Part shown: positions 25,374 through 34,172 of the stretch, piece by piece
How positions within the stretch are numbered: position 1 is the stretch's first letter
Layout: every line of letters starts with the position of its first letter
Virus record (IMG/VR): IMGVR_UViG_3300028394_000052
Span: 1-64,000 of that record
Reading direction: 5' to 3' (one strand)
Source of the DNA: a virus
DNA length: 64,000 nt
Position numbers and translations under genes: made by a program
The notes under the pieces: model-generated
The model's database searches: none
The model's input: the letters and a program-made list of their open reading frames with translations, nothing else
Told to the model about the DNA's origin: nothing

Positions 25374-27713
25374 ATGGCTTGTACTACTTGTACCAGATGG
25401 ATGGTGTGGAATGAATCTGGTCAAAATCAGATTTTTTATTATTACGATTGTAATGACGGTACCACCCTTTTAAGTTCACTTGTTGGCGCTGGTCAATTTT
25501 ATAGTGTGTGTGGATGTCAAGCGTCAGGTTCATACGCAACTAGTAATGAAGTGTATATTGAAAATGGAGGTACTGGTTATATTAACTATAATGGTATATT
25601 AATATCTCCTTGTGAAACCGTACCTGAACCAAGTATAACTCCAACTCAATTTCCAACAAGAACGCCAAACATTACTCCTACAAATACACCAACAAAAACA
25701 GTTACTCCAACAGTAACAAGAACGCCAAACCCAACACCAACAACTACACCAATTATTTGTGGTAGTGGTATTACAACAACTTCAAGTGTTTATTATACCG
25801 ATTGTTGTGGAAACTTTGTAAGTTCTAACCTTACAATTGGAACCGTTGTAATATTCAATTATGGACAACCTTATAATGGTATTACAAAATTAAATGTACC
25901 TGCAACAACTTCATGTTTAACACCGACACCTACAAGAACTCAAACACCAACACCGACAGTAACTCCTACGGTGACAAATACTGTAACACCAAGTACAACT
26001 CCAAATTCAACTCCAACTCAAACGCCAACAACATCACTTAAACAAGATTATTCATTGAAGAATGAATGTGATGTTCTAACATTATTTGATATGGGTGTTC
26101 AATGTAACCCAATTCAAATGCCATCAAATCAATATTCTAATGATGGTGTATTATCTTTAAAAGTAACAGGAGGAACAAGTCCTTATTCATATTATTGGTC
26201 AGGAGGTCAGAGAACTAGAACATTAGTTGGAATACCTGAAGGTTCATATCAAGTTACAGTTGTGGATTATTATGGTGATTATTCTTCAACGACTATTTGT
26301 AATTTATTTGCACCGTCACAAACACCAACACAAACAATTACACCTACTCCAACAATTACACCTACTCCTGTTTGGCCAAACTTATGTTTAACATATGTAA
26401 GAGGTTCAATTGCTTATGGTCCAATTCAGTTTGTTCCTAGTGGCGATTCAAATGGAAAACCAATGTGGTCGGCAACTTATCAATCGGTAAATCTATCAAT
26501 CGCTTGGAGTTCATTACAATCAAGATGGGAAGTCATTGGATGGACGTTTACGACAGGAACACCTGTTAGTACCAACCAAACAAACATACCTGATAATGGA
26601 TGGAGTATGTATGGTGGTCAGAATGCAACTGTTTATGTGGTACAGGGAACTTGTCCGACATATGCACCATTATCAGTTGAGATTACTAAACAAGATAGTT
26701 CATGTCCAGGAACTCAAAACTGTAATGGTTCAATAACTATTGCAACATACAATGGAGTACCACCTTATAGTTATTCAATTAATAATGGAAACACATATCA
26801 AACGAGTAATATATTCCAAGGATTATGTGCAAACGATTATACTGTTATTGTACAAGACTCAGTTGGAAACACTTTAAACTCAGGTATAAGTATTGGTTCA
26901 TCATCTATCGCAACAACATATAATATAAAAGTTCAATTAATTAATGATGTTAATTATAGTGCGGATAATGAAGTTGCAACTTGGAAAGTTGATGTTACAC
27001 CAGCACTTCCTGTTGGTACATCAATATCATTTAAGTTAAATGTTAATGCGGTTCAAGACGTTGACGGACCTGGTGGTGGTATAATTACCAACACTACTAC
27101 CGTTAATAAAAATGGTACCTCATTAATACAAACAACTGTTAATTCAACATCACAGTCATCAACAAGAGAAAATTGTTCACCATATACTCAAGTTAAAACT
27201 ACTAAATCACAAGTTTATAACTTAACAATTGGACATGGTGATGTAATTAGTGGAACTTCATCATCACAATTGTTAATAACCACTGGTGCTACAGGAAGTA
27301 ATGGTTGTATTACCCAATTGGTTCAAACCATATTAGTATCTACGTCACAACCTACCATTTCAGGTAAAGATTGTTCTGTTGTTGTGAATAACTCAACAGG
27401 CCAAGGAGTTGTTAATCACACTTTATCAAGTGCAGTTTCAACTAATTCAATATCATTAAGGACATTAACAGGGACAACAATATGTAGTGGAGGTACAATT
27501 GGGGTTTATGGAATAACAGGATTTGCAACATTATATACAAATGCTTCACCAGGATTTGTGGATGGTGCAACGGTTTATACTAATGATTCTTTAACAAATT
27601 TAGCGCCAGATGGTGTGGTATTTAGATATCCAAACAGTACTAATTCGACGGTTTATTTAGTTATTGGTAATGGTGAAATAAATGCGATAGGTACATACGG
27701 TGGACCATGTTAA
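25374..27713 (+). CDS. Large Thr-Pro-rich virion protein with beta modules
   Basis: This 779-residue protein has an N-terminal Cys-rich module (MACTTCTRWMVWNESG, then VCGCQASG), Thr-Pro linkers at about 87-126, 182-222 and 314-332, and Ig-like beta modules. One such module (LSLKVTGGTSPYSYYWSGG) has the TGGTxPYxYxWSxG pattern of SprB-type repeats found in Bacteroidota adhesins. A second SprB-like stretch is SITIATYNGVPPYSYSINNG. The C-terminal ~250 residues are Ser/Thr-rich strands. A fibre or decoration protein is likely. It is the third protein in this operon with mucin-like linkers. Confidence 0.75.
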   Translation: MACTTCTRWMVWNESGQNQIFYYYDCNDGTTLLSSLVGAGQFYSVCGCQASGSYATSNEVYIENGGTGYINYNGILISPCETVPEPSITPTQFPTRTPNITPTNTPTKTVTPTVTRTPNPTPTTTPIICGSGITTTSSVYYTDCCGNFVSSNLTIGTVVIFNYGQPYNGITKLNVPATTSCLTPTPTRTQTPTPTVTPTVTNTVTPSTTPNSTPTQTPTTSLKQDYSLKNECDVLTLFDMGVQCNPIQMPSNQYSNDGVLSLKVTGGTSPYSYYWSGGQRTRTLVGIPEGSYQVTVVDYYGDYSSTTICNLFAPSQTPTQTITPTPTITPTPVWPNLCLTYVRGSIAYGPIQFVPSGDSNGKPMWSATYQSVNLSIAWSSLQSRWEVIGWTFTTGTPVSTNQTNIPDNGWSMYGGQNATVYVVQGTCPTYAPLSVEITKQDSSCPGTQNCNGSITIATYNGVPPYSYSINNGNTYQTSNIFQGLCANDYTVIVQDSVGNTLNSGISIGSSSIATTYNIKVQLINDVNYSADNEVATWKVDVTPALPVGTSISFKLNVNAVQDVDGPGGGIITNTTTVNKNGTSLIQTTVNSTSQSSTRENCSPYTQVKTTKSQVYNLTIGHGDVISGTSSSQLLITTGATGSNGCITQLVQTILVSTSQPTISGKDCSVVVNNSTGQGVVNHTLSSAVSTNSISLRTLTGTTICSGGTIGVYGITGFATLYTNASPGFVDGATVYTNDSLTNLAPDGVVFRYPNSTNSTVYLVIGNGEINAIGTYGGPC

Positions 27714-27743
27714 TTAATAATTTAAAATAAAAGACAATAAGAA

Positions 27744-27751
27744 TATTTATA
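27744..27751 (+). promoter_or_regulatory. Late-type promoter box TATTTATA
   Basis: TATTTATA is followed by ACAA and the ATG at 27756, the 4-base spacing also seen at 2603. Confidence 0.5.
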
Positions 27752-27755
27752 ACAA

Positions 27756-29960
27756 ATGGCATACATTATAAAAAATACATCAGGATTAATTAACACCAGA
27801 CTTACTGATGTTGGAAGAAGAAATATTTCACAAGGAAATTTTTCAATTTCTTATTTCCAAATAGGTGATAGTGAAGTTAGTTACAGTGCTGTGACAAATT
27901 ATAATCAAACAAATAATAATATTTTAATGCCAGCGTTTAACGCACAGAATGATACTGGTTCGCCTCAATCAAACAAACAAAATGTTAAATACCCTTATTA
28001 TGTTCAGGGTGGTAGTGGAGGAACATACGGTATTCCATTTTTAGATAATAAAATTCAACCTGTTTATAATTCTGCGGGACCTAAAGGGTTTTTTGTTACT
28101 GGAGGTACCCAAGGTAATTGGTCAGCTCAAACAAGTTCGGCATATACAGTTACTTCAAATTATTGGGTAGACATGACAACATTAACAGGTCAAACAACTA
28201 TTGATATTGAACTTGACCCAGCCTTTTGTGCAATTACTTCAGGAACACCATCAATTAATGATTATGTGACTCTTATATTAGATGGTAATGGTGGATGTGG
28301 TGATTTTGGCACCTATCCAATTCTTACTTATAGAATCCAAGATATTGACCCATCAACAGGTACAACAGGAACAACGGTGTTTACATTAACCCTTGATAGA
28401 AGCGTCCCTGATTATTCCGCAATTGCAATTAATGGTAACATGGCTCGAGCATTGATATATCCTTCAGGGATGACTCAATTGTATGATACTATAACTCCAG
28501 CACCTTATTGGCAGACAGACACACTTAATTTTGAATCACCTTGTGATGTTAGAAATCGTGAAAACACTGTAATTTGGAATATGAATATTCCTTGGTCGGT
28601 TAATTTAGCTGGTGTATTCACAAGTCAATATGAGGGATATGGTAGTTATGGTTCGGTTACTTATTTAGGTACGAAAGAATATTTAGGATATCAAACTGAA
28701 AGTGCTCAAACAGACACAAGTTTAGTTTACTATTATAATTCATTTGATGAAGAAATTATTGTAACACCTAAAGAACAAAAAGCGATTGCGATTATCCATT
28801 ATACAAATCAAGATATTGATAATGTATACGGAGAAAAATTTTCAACGGTTCCTTTTGACCCACAAAATCCAAATGACGACACAGGTTTAGCAAGACACTT
28901 TAAGTTAACATTGCCAACATTAATGTGGCATAAATCATCCGCATCAACTATTGGTGAAACATTTTATATTGACCCAGCGGGATATGATTTATGTAAACCA
29001 TACTATATTAAATCTACGGAAAATATAGATATGAATGACCCTGGTATTAGATATTATCATTTATGGGATACTAATCCTGATACTAATGGAAATTTAAATA
29101 GAATTGGTAAAGTATTCCCTGACCAAGAAATTGTTGTTATTGATGATGAAGAAATCATCGCCGCAATGTCTTACAAGGCAAACAGAAACTGGACGTTAAC
29201 CGCTCCAAAGTTGTCATTAATATCTCCAAACACTTGTAATACAGGACAAAGTTCGGTAGGTATTTTAACAAATGATGTTCAAAGGATGTGGGTAACATAT
29301 CGATTGGATTCAACAGGATTTACTGATTCATTACATTGTAACTATTATTCAGTTATTACAGGACCGGGAACAGGGTGTACAATCGACTCTCAAAACGTAG
29401 CTGTTAGATTCGGTAATGAGTTTCCATTCTTATCTGAAGGTACTCTTTCAGGATATTCTGCAAATTCATTTAAAGTATTGTGTCAACTTATTAGTGGAAC
29501 AACACAACCAAGTCCAACGGCATGGAGAGAAATTGATTTTACAAGTGAAATAAGTGGTTCAAGTGTTAATGGTTATTTAACTGTTAGTGGTTTAACTGGT
29601 ACTACATTCCAAATAACTAACGAACTATATAATAGTGCGACAACATATAATTTAGCTAATTATATTGACATACCTGAAAATGGATATCCTGAAATATTAA
29701 ACTTTGGTGATGAGTATTATTTTTATGGAAACTTGGAAACCGATATTAGTGCAACCATTTATGAGATGAGATATCTTATAAATCTTGGACGTAACCAATT
29801 TACCAATACATCAAATCCAACATGGATGTCAGGAACAACTTCATATGTTACTGAAATTGCCCTTTACGATTCTAATTATGACCTTATTGTTATATCTAAA
29901 CTACAATCTCCTGAGTTAAGACAAGGTATTCAGCAGTACGTGGTTAAATTAGATTTTTAA
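27756..29960 (+). CDS. Large virion structural protein
   Basis: This 734-residue protein begins MAYIIKNTSGLINTRLTDVG, then RRNISQGNFSISYFQIGDSE. That N-terminus looks like a conserved start in structural proteins of large phages of Bacteroidota, but no named tail part could be assigned. The rest is beta-rich with aromatic and Gly/Asn-rich stretches, and contains short acidic loops (DIDNVYGEKF, DQEIVVIDDEEII). No repeats or Thr-Pro linkers are present, unlike the three genes before it. It has its own late box and is the last gene of the virion block before the DNA-metabolism genes. Confidence 0.75.
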   Translation: MAYIIKNTSGLINTRLTDVGRRNISQGNFSISYFQIGDSEVSYSAVTNYNQTNNNILMPAFNAQNDTGSPQSNKQNVKYPYYVQGGSGGTYGIPFLDNKIQPVYNSAGPKGFFVTGGTQGNWSAQTSSAYTVTSNYWVDMTTLTGQTTIDIELDPAFCAITSGTPSINDYVTLILDGNGGCGDFGTYPILTYRIQDIDPSTGTTGTTVFTLTLDRSVPDYSAIAINGNMARALIYPSGMTQLYDTITPAPYWQTDTLNFESPCDVRNRENTVIWNMNIPWSVNLAGVFTSQYEGYGSYGSVTYLGTKEYLGYQTESAQTDTSLVYYYNSFDEEIIVTPKEQKAIAIIHYTNQDIDNVYGEKFSTVPFDPQNPNDDTGLARHFKLTLPTLMWHKSSASTIGETFYIDPAGYDLCKPYYIKSTENIDMNDPGIRYYHLWDTNPDTNGNLNRIGKVFPDQEIVVIDDEEIIAAMSYKANRNWTLTAPKLSLISPNTCNTGQSSVGILTNDVQRMWVTYRLDSTGFTDSLHCNYYSVITGPGTGCTIDSQNVAVRFGNEFPFLSEGTLSGYSANSFKVLCQLISGTTQPSPTAWREIDFTSEISGSSVNGYLTVSGLTGTTFQITNELYNSATTYNLANYIDIPENGYPEILNFGDEYYFYGNLETDISATIYEMRYLINLGRNQFTNTSNPTWMSGTTSYVTEIALYDSNYDLIVISKLQSPELRQGIQQYVVKLDF

Positions 29961-29963
29961 CAT

Positions 29964-30566
29964 ATGACAAAAACAATCAATAAAACATCGCCTAAAGTAC
30001 TTGGGCTTGACGTTTCAACCAAAACAATTGGGTGGAGTTTATTTGACATTCAAACAAAAGAACTTTTAGAATTAACTCACGTATCTCCAGTACCAAAACC
30101 AAAGGTTGAAAATAAAATCGAAGAACTTATACTCAAGGGTCATATTTTTAAAGAAAAAATTAAAGACTATGTTGGTATGGGTATTACTCATGTTGTCATT
30201 GAAGAACCATTATTAAATTCTAATAATATCTATACCGTTGGTACTCTTATGAGATTTAATACTTTGGTATGTAAAGAAGTTTATGATGTTCTTGGAATCA
30301 TACCTGAATTTATATCCACCTATAACTCAAGAAAATTTGCATTCCCACACCTTGTCCAACAAAACGACAAGGGTAAACATGTTCTATTTGGTGGTCTTCC
30401 AAAAGATACAGACAAAAAAGTTATAATATGGGAATTGGTTGCAAAACGAGAACCACAAATTATTTGGTCGTATACCAAAAACAATACTCTTAAGAAAGAA
30501 AATTTTGACCAAACCGATGCTTATTGTGCCGCTCTTGGTTATATGAAACTCAAAGAAATTTGGTAA
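29964..30566 (+). CDS. RuvC-like Holliday-junction resolvase
   Basis: This 200-residue RNase H-fold nuclease has KVLGLDVSTKTIGWSLFD with the first catalytic Asp (D16), THVVIEEPLLNSNNI with Glu80, and FDQTDAYCAALGYMKL with D182/D185 at the C-terminal helix. This is the spacing of RuvC-type resolvases, which cut Holliday junctions during recombination and before packaging. It starts 3 bases after the virion gene, but its function groups it with the downstream recombination genes. Confidence 0.85.
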   Translation: MTKTINKTSPKVLGLDVSTKTIGWSLFDIQTKELLELTHVSPVPKPKVENKIEELILKGHIFKEKIKDYVGMGITHVVIEEPLLNSNNIYTVGTLMRFNTLVCKEVYDVLGIIPEFISTYNSRKFAFPHLVQQNDKGKHVLFGGLPKDTDKKVIIWELVAKREPQIIWSYTKNNTLKKENFDQTDAYCAALGYMKLKEIW

Positions 30567-30590
30567 ATTAAAATATTATCATTATCTTTG
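30559..30590 (+). promoter_or_regulatory. Bacteroidota-type promoter TTTG-N20-TATCTTTG
   Basis: TTTG at 30559-30562 and TATCTTTG at 30583-30590 are separated by 20 bases. The box ends 4 bases before the ATG at 30595, so the mRNA should be leaderless or nearly so. Confidence 0.7.
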
Positions 30591-30594
30591 TCGT

Positions 30595-30960
30595 ATGAGA
30601 CATGTGATAAATGATGATGAATCCAAAGCAATTAAGAAAGCAATCAAAAAGTTTTCGGGTAGCGACATATCATTTACGAATGGAACTCTAAGAGGTTCAT
30701 TTAAAATTACAAACTTCAGAAAATATCCCATGCATCATGAAATTGATGTTGAGTTCAAAGGTGAACTTTTTGGTAAGATAAGCGTCCTTGAAGGTAAAAG
30801 ATGGCAGTCATCTGAGATTTATGGTCAAAAAAACATTTCCAAAATAAAAATTAATAAATTAATCAAAAAATGCCTTTTAACCGAGGTTAAAAGTCATGCT
30901 GTTTATTTTGGTATTAATGTTAAATGGGTTGATAGTATAAAAAAAATAACATGGATATGA
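30595..30960 (+). CDS. Hypothetical basic phage protein
   Basis: This 121-residue protein is Lys-rich (AIKKAIKKFSGSD, then KIKINKLIKKCLL), with a central beta stretch (GSFKITNFRKYPMHHEIDVEF). It begins 4 bases after a clear TATCTTTG promoter box, which fixes the start. The stop overlaps the next small gene. The basic character would fit nucleic-acid binding, but no family is recognised. Confidence 0.7.
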   Translation: MRHVINDDESKAIKKAIKKFSGSDISFTNGTLRGSFKITNFRKYPMHHEIDVEFKGELFGKISVLEGKRWQSSEIYGQKNISKIKINKLIKKCLLTEVKSHAVYFGINVKWVDSIKKITWI

Positions 30961-31091
30961 TTTTAATTATTTGGACATTAATAATGTCCGTAGCGGTAGT
31001 ATTTGTAATGATTGAACACATTGTAAGTACAAAATTGAAAGACGGTAATCGTTTCAAAAAATGGTGGAGAGAGAAATTATTGGGTTTTTGA
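30951..31091 (+). CDS. Small single-span membrane protein, 46 residues
   Basis: ATG at 30951 overlaps the end of the previous gene by 10 bases. The protein reads MDMILIIWTLIMSVAVVFVM followed by a positively charged tail (KLKDGNRFKKWWREK). One N-terminal transmembrane helix with a basic cytoplasmic end is predicted. A second ATG at 30957 could also serve. The role is unknown; small membrane proteins of this type are common early phage genes. Confidence 0.55.
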   Translation: MDMILIIWTLIMSVAVVFVMIEHIVSTKLKDGNRFKKWWREKLLGF

Positions 31092-31133
31092 ACAGTAATC
31101 AATCACGTGTGTAGTTAAACTCAAAAAAATTAC

Positions 31134-31141
31134 TATATTTA
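31134..31141 (+). promoter_or_regulatory. Probable -7 box TATATTTA
   Basis: One base off TAnnTTTG and ending 4 bases before the primase ATG at 31146, the same spacing as at 30595, 38098, 53749 and 61044. No clear upstream TTTG at the expected distance. Confidence 0.45.
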
Positions 31142-31145
31142 GTGT

Positions 31146-32060
31146 ATGTCAGATGAGGTAGAGGTTTTAGTGGAGTTACTTAGAGATGTGTTGGGTCATG
31201 AGAAACAACACTACGAGTCAAAAGGTCAAATATCTTTTGACTGCCCTGTCTGTGCTGATGAGAAAGGTCTTGACGATGGAGACGGAAAAGGTAACCTTGA
31301 AATTAACTACTCAAAACACGTATACAAGTGTTGGTCTTGTGGTGAGACATACGGAACTCAAGGACCGTTAGGGAGACTATTTGACAAACACGCAACCAAG
31401 GCTCAAAAGAAAGTATACAACCTCATCAAACCTGAGGAATTAAAACAACAAGACGCGAAGAAACCAAAGTTAAAATTACCTGAAGGTTATACGACCTTCG
31501 AAGATTCCAATGCAAGATTCATTCCACACATCGAAGCGATGAACTACCTCAAGTCAAGAGGCATCACGGATGAGATGATTAAGAAGTATAAGATAGGATA
31601 TACGGTAACAGGTGAATTTGCTTATCGAATAATCGTTCCATCATTTAACAAAGAAGGTACATTGAATTATTTTGTTGCTCGAGCTTGGGTATCAAAGAAG
31701 ATGAAATATAAAAACCCAACCGCAGCTAAAGATGAAATCATATTCAACGAAGGATTAATTGACTGGTCCAAAGATGTTTATTTGGTTGAAGGTGCCTTTG
31801 ATGGATTCTTTTTAGATAATTCAATAGTGATGTTAGGTAAGAAGATGAGTCAGTTGTTATTTGAAACCTTATATAACAATGCCAAAGGTAATGTGATTAT
31901 ATGTCCTGATGGAGATGCGTGGAAGGATGGATTAAAACTTTATCATGAATTAAATGGTGGAGTATTATATAATAAAGTAAAAATTATTAAATTACCAATT
32001 GATAAGGATATCTGTGATTTAAGAGGACAAATAGATGAATATTATGTCGAAATAAAATAA
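31146..32060 (+). CDS. DNA primase (zinc finger plus TOPRIM, gp61-like)
   Basis: This 304-residue protein has an N-terminal zinc finger with C33/C36 (FDCPVC) and C62/C65 (YKCWSC). The TOPRIM core has VYLVEGAFDGFF with catalytic Glu215 and ICPDGDAWKDG with D255/D257. This layout fits phage primases that make RNA primers for lagging-strand DNA synthesis. No helicase domain is fused, so a separate helicase is expected outside the window. The start is fixed by the -7 box 4 bases upstream. Confidence 0.9.
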   Translation: MSDEVEVLVELLRDVLGHEKQHYESKGQISFDCPVCADEKGLDDGDGKGNLEINYSKHVYKCWSCGETYGTQGPLGRLFDKHATKAQKKVYNLIKPEELKQQDAKKPKLKLPEGYTTFEDSNARFIPHIEAMNYLKSRGITDEMIKKYKIGYTVTGEFAYRIIVPSFNKEGTLNYFVARAWVSKKMKYKNPTAAKDEIIFNEGLIDWSKDVYLVEGAFDGFFLDNSIVMLGKKMSQLLFETLYNNAKGNVIICPDGDAWKDGLKLYHELNGGVLYNKVKIIKLPIDKDICDLRGQIDEYYVEIK

Positions 32061-32064
32061 AAAG

Positions 32065-32096
32065 TTTGGTGGTATGAAAAATATGTTGTATTTTAG
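32065..32096 (+). promoter_or_regulatory. Probable promoter TTTG-N20-TATTTTAG
   Basis: TTTG at 32065-32068 and TATTTTAG at 32089-32096 (one mismatch to TAnnTTTG), 20 bases apart, with a 27-base leader before the ATG at 32124. Confidence 0.45.
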
Positions 32097-32123
32097 CTTA
32101 AGAATATAACGATATACACGGAT

Positions 32124-32279
32124 ATGACATTTACATTAGACACCTACCAAAGATTAAAAGTGGCTTACAACACAGCTCGTCAGAACAATTTAGAAGTGTT
32201 CACCTTTGATAATCATGATTTATTAACAGATTATGCAAAGTATATGATAGAGTACTTAACATCAAAATTTGAAAATTAA
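32124..32279 (+). CDS. Small hypothetical protein, 51 residues
   Basis: The frame reads MTFTLDTYQRLKVAYNTARQ, then VFTFDNHDLLTDYAKYMIEY and ends SKFEN. It is a compact, soluble, mostly helical small protein lying between primase and the PD-(D/E)XK nuclease. A promoter-like pair lies just upstream and the next gene starts 3 bases after its stop. No family is recognised. Confidence 0.6.
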   Translation: MTFTLDTYQRLKVAYNTARQNNLEVFTFDNHDLLTDYAKYMIEYLTSKFEN

Positions 32280-32282
32280 AAT

Positions 32283-33125
32283 ATGGAATTAAAAGAGATT
32301 GTTAAAGAAATAAGAGAGATTATTTCACAAAAACAAAATGAACTTGGTTTAACTTTTGAGGAAGAAAACCACATATATACCATGAACGGTAAAACTGATT
32401 ACCCATCAGTATCCAAAGTACTAAAGAAATTTTATACAGAATTTGCTACGGAAGAAGTTGCCAATAAAGTTGCAAAAGGTGACCCAATCAAACAACAAGA
32501 GTTGATTGCAGAGTGGGCAGCGGCAGGTGATTACTCTACCAATATGGGTAGTCGAGTTCACTTTGTTTTAGAGAGTGAGGTTATCAAAAAACACGGAAGC
32601 TATAAGGATGTAAGACAACCTGAATTCGATTGTGATTTAACCCAAATTATGAAGGGGGATAACATGATTGTTGCGGGTAAAAAATACCTTGACCTTATGG
32701 AAGAACGAGGAGCGGTATTGCTTGATACTGAGATGGTTCTGGGTCATCCTGAACTTGGATACACAGGTCAACCCGATAAAGTATGGTTGATGATGAACCG
32801 TGACAAAACTGAGTATGGAATTGTCATCACGGACTGGAAAACTAACAAACCAAAGAACTTTACCGTAACAAATTTCACTAAGAAAATGTTACACCCATTT
32901 GATGATTATCATGACAATGCCTTGGGTCACTACTATCTTCAGTTACCTCTTTACGGTAAGTTGTTATTGAAGATGTTGGAAGGTAGTAAGTATGGAAACA
33001 TTAAACTTTATGGTTGTGTAATTTCACACTTAAAGGAAGATTCTTTGTATGATGAATACAAGGTACCTCAAAAAATTATCAATACCGTAATGGATATGGA
33101 TATGAAACAATATTTGACAAAATAA
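32283..33125 (+). CDS. PD-(D/E)XK family nuclease (RecB/Cas4-like fold)
   Basis: This 280-residue protein shows the usual order: an N-terminal HIYTMNGKTDYPSVSKVLKKF, a helical part with NMGSRVHFVLE, then DTEMVLGHPELGYTGQPDKVWL (catalytic acid), GIVITDWKTNK (D-x-K catalytic pair) and LGHYYLQLPLYGKLLL (the QxxxY motif of RecB-type nucleases). It probably acts as an exonuclease or end-processing enzyme with the neighbouring SbcCD pair and resolvase. No cysteine cluster of Cas4 or AddB type is present. Confidence 0.8.
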   Translation: MELKEIVKEIREIISQKQNELGLTFEEENHIYTMNGKTDYPSVSKVLKKFYTEFATEEVANKVAKGDPIKQQELIAEWAAAGDYSTNMGSRVHFVLESEVIKKHGSYKDVRQPEFDCDLTQIMKGDNMIVAGKKYLDLMEERGAVLLDTEMVLGHPELGYTGQPDKVWLMMNRDKTEYGIVITDWKTNKPKNFTVTNFTKKMLHPFDDYHDNALGHYYLQLPLYGKLLLKMLEGSKYGNIKLYGCVISHLKEDSLYDEYKVPQKIINTVMDMDMKQYLTK

Positions 33126-33157
33126 CTTTAATTGATTAAACTTATAAAAAAATAAAT

Positions 33158-33400
33158 ATGAGCGATTTAACACCAAAAGTTAATTTAAGAGATAGTGAAA
33201 CTATCAAATGTGAACAATGTGAAAGCATCTACTTCAGAGAGGTGATTTACATTAAGAAAGTGTCAAAACTATTAACAGGTTCTGCAGAGGATACAATCGT
33301 ACCTTTCCCAATCTACAAATGTGATTCATGTGGTCATGTGAATAAAGGATTCAATCCTTTTGATGACTTTGAACAACCAAAGATTACGTTGAATGATTAA
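33158..33400 (+). CDS. Small zinc-ribbon protein
   Basis: This 80-residue protein has two CxxC pairs, KCEQCESIYF near the start and KCDSCGHVNKGF later, spaced as in a zinc ribbon. It shows no catalytic motif. It overlaps the start of the gp47-like gene by 8 bases and is thus in the same operon. Similar proteins occur in T4-like phages near recombination genes; the function is unknown. Confidence 0.75.
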   Translation: MSDLTPKVNLRDSETIKCEQCESIYFREVIYIKKVSKLLTGSAEDTIVPFPIYKCDSCGHVNKGFNPFDDFEQPKITLND

Positions 33401-34172
33401 TAGATTAGTTCACTTTTCTGACCTACACGTCAGATTATTTAAAGACCACGAGTTATATCGTAGTATTCTTCAAACTGCGTTAAAGGAGTGGGAAACATTA
33501 CGACCAGACCGTATTGTTTTCACGGGGGACTTGGTACATTCTAAAAATCAAATGACACCTGAATTGGTTGAATTCGTTGCGTGGGTGTTATCTGAATGTG
33601 CTAAAATTGCCAAAACTATAGTTATTATTGGAAACCATGATTTCCTTGAAAACAACAACACAAGGTTGGATGCTCTTACTCCCATTATTGATTCGTTGAA
33701 GAACGATGGAATTACCTATTTGAAGAATCGTGGTGTCTATGAAGATGATAATGTGAACTGGTGTGTTTACTCTTTGATGGAACATAACATTCCACCTGAT
33801 ATTCAAAAGTCAGACAAGAAGAACATTGGATTATTTCACGGACCTATTCAAGGGTTGTATACCGATATCGGATTCAAGTTTGAAGATGGGTTTGATGTAG
33901 ACAAATTCAGTGGATGTGACTTGGTGTTATGTGGTGATATTCACAAACGACAAGTGTTCGACATTCCTGGTAAAAAGAAAGCCTACATGATTGGTTCAAC
34001 TATCCAACAAAACTTTGGTGAGAAGATTACCAAACATGGTTATGGTGTTTATGATGTTGAGAAGGATGAATATGACTTTGTTGATTTACCTAATCCAAAA
34101 CCATTCTTGGCGTTTCACATTAACTCAATCGACAACCTTGTTGATGGGACTGAAAAACTGATGAACTATTAA
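33393..34172 (+). CDS. Recombination endonuclease subunit, gp47/SbcD-like
   Basis: This 259-residue metallophosphoesterase has LVHFSDLHVRLF (D10, H12), RIVFTGDLVHSK (D46), IVIIGNHDFLEN (N81, H82, D83), NIGLFHGPIQG and DLVLCGDIHKRQVF. This is the Mre11/SbcD/gp47 series of metal-binding motifs. With the SbcC/gp46 protein encoded at 35689-38067 it should form the end-resecting nuclease complex that starts recombination-dependent replication. It is short, lacking most of the C-terminal capping region. Confidence 0.9.
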   Translation: MINRLVHFSDLHVRLFKDHELYRSILQTALKEWETLRPDRIVFTGDLVHSKNQMTPELVEFVAWVLSECAKIAKTIVIIGNHDFLENNNTRLDALTPIIDSLKNDGITYLKNRGVYEDDNVNWCVYSLMEHNIPPDIQKSDKKNIGLFHGPIQGLYTDIGFKFEDGFDVDKFSGCDLVLCGDIHKRQVFDIPGKKKAYMIGSTIQQNFGEKITKHGYGVYDVEKDEYDFVDLPNPKPFLAFHINSIDNLVDGTEKLMNY

